From: Aphanomyces cochlioides
Lineage: Eukaryota; Oomycota; Saprolegniomycetes; Saprolegniales; Verrucalvaceae
Length of the DNA stretch: 64,000 nucleotides
NCBI GenBank assembly: GCA_019828595.1
Contig: JAHQRK010000005.1
Coordinates: forward strand, 1,054,001-1,118,000
Direction: 5' to 3'
The notes under the pieces were generated by a model. The model was not told the DNA's origin. It did no database searches and worked only from the letters and a program-made list of their open reading frames with translations. This document shows positions 61,845 through 64,000 of the stretch, in pieces. A program made the translations under genes and the position numbers. The number at the start of each line of letters is the position of its first letter. The stretch's first letter is position 1.

Positions 61845-62540
61845 GGCACTACTCCAATTGAACCCCCGTCAGCATTATAAGCACATTTTATACCGGATAA
61901 AATTATCCGGATTATACAGGTTGATCCATGTTCATCCGGATAATATTCGAATGATTGTCTCAAAATTGAGCCACAACTCCAGTTTGTCCCCCGTTTCTAG
62001 CACATTCCACAGCCAAGCACAGTAAAAAAACATTTGAATTTTGTATACCACTCCATTTCAACCCCCGTAAATGTGGACCTGTCAGTAGGCTGTCACCACT
62101 TTGCAATTCACCACGGAGTGCCTGGATGTCTGTTGCCAAGTCGTGAGCCGGCCACCTGCGCATGGCAAAATGCGTCGTTCAAGCCAACGTTGCTATCGGT
62201 AAGCGCTTTTGTCCTGACGTTGATCATATTAATCTTATTTACAGGAAAACTTTGTGCAGCGACATGCGTCACGACAGCAGGAAAAACTATCGAGCCGCGC
62301 CGTCATCTCAGGATTTAAGAAACACAAGCCTCAAGCGAAGGACAGCGAATGCTCAACATCTAGAGAGAGCACGTAATTGTAGGTAGAACTAAGACGCAGT
62401 AAAACCTTTTGTTCTCTTTTGTGGTGTTGTATGTGCGAGCGTGATGTCGATTCCTGTCAATCAACATGTTTAATCCGGATAATTTTATCCGGTATAAAAT
62501 GTGTTTAAAATGCTGACGGGGTTCCAATTGGAGTAGTGCC
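61845..62540. mobile_element. 696-bp miniature element, GGCACTACTCC termini
   Basis: The inverted ends are about 88 bases long (start GGCACTACTCCAATTG) and include the hairpin word CCGGATAA-AA-TTATCCGG at 61893-61910 and its mirror at 62475-62492. The start matches that of the 405-bp element at 48338, so both belong to one family. The 8 bases on each side differ (ATGACAAC and TGTACCAA), so the target duplication is lost. The transporter duplication begins only about 20 bases beyond its right end. Confidence 0.82.
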
Positions 62541-62561
62541 TGTACCAATAGTCCCCCAAGC

Positions 62562-64000
62562 AATGACGGGTAACCTTTCTTGTCACCTTTATCAACAATT
62601 ACCACAAGTTTGGGCTAAGCAAAATATTACGAGATAGTACAGAATGAAGAAGAAACTACGTCAATGTGATCGGGATTTCATTATTTACATCCAGTGCCGC
62701 CAGCAATACGAAGACATTTCGTCGAGGTGAAGAGACTCAAGATGTTTGTCATGAACGTCCATGAAAGCGCAAACAGAAGGACAATCAACAAGAGAGTTCC
62801 GCGTATCTTGCTGGTCTGGCCTTGCCGTTGAAGCTCATGAAGTTGATCTTTCTGACGAGGCAACAACACCACAAACACAATCGCGAAAATATTCACAGAG
62901 TATGCAATAGCATACGCGATTGTGACTTGGGAACGTACGTGGAAGTCGTCCTTTTCAATGAAAGAACGCTCGACGTCGAGAAAGCTATTGACTGTCTTGG
63001 TAAGGACTGTGGCAAATGGAATTCCCACACGTTGGGAAGACGTTGAGAGGCCAAATAGCGTGGCTTCAAAGCCAGGCGCGTCGACTTCAAACAAGAACAG
63101 CGCGCCAACAAAATCCATAGCTGCAGTGGGAATCTCGTCCAAAAGAGGAACACCCAGCCAGAACCATTGATTTCGCACCACATTCCATATCGTAAGCATA
63201 GTGGGTACAACGTCGATGCACACGACGAGGATCTGGGCGAGAATGATAACTGTGCGCCAGTTCCAGTGGAGACCAAACCGCTGGATCAAATAGGTGCCCA
63301 ACAAGTTGACAGCCGCAGCAAGCATCGCCGCAATCCCATTGTTCACGGGCTCCACACCGGCCCATGTGCTTTGAATCGCAGACGACGACGTGACCGAGAA
63401 GAGTGAAAAGACATTGTAGAAGAACCGGAACGTGATGTATCTGTAAATGAGTCGGCGCTGAAGCAGCTCATACACAAACTTGAAAACAGAAATCGTGGGC
63501 TTCGTCACAACACGGTCTTCTTGGATACAAAACCAAGAGAACGGCAGAGTGATCGCGGCCATGCCAGCACAGAATCCCATCACACCATTGAAGCCAACGG
63601 TCCACGTGAACGTGCCACCATAACTCGGAGTATTGAGACCAAGGCCGGTGAAAAACGCCGAAATGATCGCAAAGAACTGATACACGACCATGGATTCTCC
63701 CATGGCTCGACCACGGAACGCCTCGGGTTCTTGTTGGGAGAGGTCAATCAAGGCGCCATTGAACCCACTCGTTGCGACCACGGAGCCGAAATTCGCGACC
63801 ATCATGAGCACCATGAGTTTGATTCCACGTTGGGGTGCATCCATGTCAATGGTAGCGAGTTGTTCAGGTGTAAGTTTGGATGGATTGATCTTGGCAATCT
63901 TTGCGTCGCGATAGTACGGATCACCAATCGGAATGACAGCCATGGTCAGACACGCCACGAAGACGAGCGACCACCCAAGCAACATGTACGGACGCCGGCG
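62562..64000. repeat. segmental duplication, copy B (matches 52872-54310)
   Basis: Nearly identical to 52872-54310 (offset 9690) and continues past the right edge of the window. Homology begins at CAAGCAATGACGGG. On the left it is cut from the GYPSLL-encoding fragment found next to copy A, so the break point lies inside that fragment. Confidence 0.9.
62681..64000 (-). CDS. folate-biopterin transporter (FBT/BT1) family protein, copy 3, partial
   Basis: The 3' 440 codons are present; the start lies beyond the right edge. Translation from the PYMLLGWSL region to the C-terminal GGTGCK is the same as in copy 2 at every position I compared, with only silent differences noted. The expected full length is 549 aa. 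Membrane transporter as for copies 1 and 2. Its near-identity with copy 2 and lower identity to copy 1 show that copies 2 and 3 separated most recently. Confidence 0.93.
   Translation of the reverse strand, partial: RRRPYMLLGWSLVFVACLTMAVIPIGDPYYRDAKIAKINPSKLTPEQLATIDMDAPQRGIKLMVLMMVANFGSVVATSGFNGALIDLSQQEPEAFRGRAMGESMVVYQFFAIISAFFTGLGLNTPSYGGTFTWTVGFNGVMGFCAGMAAITLPFSWFCIQEDRVVTKPTISVFKFVYELLQRRLIYRYITFRFFYNVFSLFSVTSSSAIQSTWAGVEPVNNGIAAMLAAAVNLLGTYLIQRFGLHWNWRTVIILAQILVVCIDVVPTMLTIWNVVRNQWFWLGVPLLDEIPTAAMDFVGALFLFEVDAPGFEATLFGLSTSSQRVGIPFATVLTKTVNSFLDVERSFIEKDDFHVRSQVTIAYAIAYSVNIFAIVFVVLLPRQKDQLHELQRQGQTSKIRGTLLLIVLLFALSWTFMTNILSLFTSTKCLRIAGGTGCK

Noticed and set aside
1..64000. CRISPR array or bacterial operon
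   Set aside because: No regular spaced repeats; introns and eukaryotic transposons show nuclear eukaryotic DNA.

Overview
The window looks like nuclear DNA of an oomycete. This is an inference from very short GT-AG introns (about 38-50 bases), a GH6 cellulase-like gene, a family of folate-biopterin-type transporters, Cys/His finger proteins of the kind usually labelled 'WRKY19-like' in oomycetes, a fused plant/bacterial-type 2-isopropylmalate synthase, and a mix of Crypton, Harbinger, Merlin, pogo and Tc1/mariner transposons. A saprolegnialean genus such as Aphanomyces is plausible but not proven. Genes lie on both strands, without operons.

Layout, left half. 1-5.5 kb holds a partial HASPP28/PDAP1-like gene, a frameshifted GH6 gene, a complete 8-exon cytochrome P450 and a P450 fragment. 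5.5-14.3 kb is a large imperfect palindrome carrying four dienelactone-hydrolase (DLH) genes. The two inner copies are open, but the right one has Asn in place of the catalytic Cys. The two outer copies carry the same lesions. The palindrome centre is AT-rich and holds a small Crypton-like non-autonomous element and a foldback element. 14.4-18.3 kb has a broken short-chain dehydrogenase and two intact glutathione S-transferases (GST); a third GST lies at 28.8 kb. Together with the P450 and DLH genes this looks like a detoxification neighbourhood. 18.6-20.6 kb is a two-gene Harbinger element. 23.7-33.9 kb has a finger gene, leucine-pathway isopropylmalate synthase, a NIPA-like magnesium transporter, GST3 and two more finger genes.

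Layout, right half. 34.9-39.3 kb is a tyrosine-recombinase element with 0.5 kb inverted termini, whose catalytic region is split by a 0.6 kb miniature element. A fourth finger gene follows. From 41.5 kb to the end there are three copies of one folate-biopterin transporter gene, two of them almost identical. Between them lie a Merlin element, a complete Crypton ORF, several miniature inverted-repeat elements, a retrotransposon Gag-like ORF, a Tc1/mariner relic, an intact pogo-like transposon and a rearranged Crypton relic.

No CRISPR array, rRNA or convincing functional tRNA was seen. The strongest leads for new biology are the paired Crypton-family elements with a shared 'CCCAGTACAATAC' junction motif, the DLH palindrome with a Cys-to-Asn paralog, the recombinase element disrupted at its HxxR motif, and a compact miniature element with GC-rich stem-loops.
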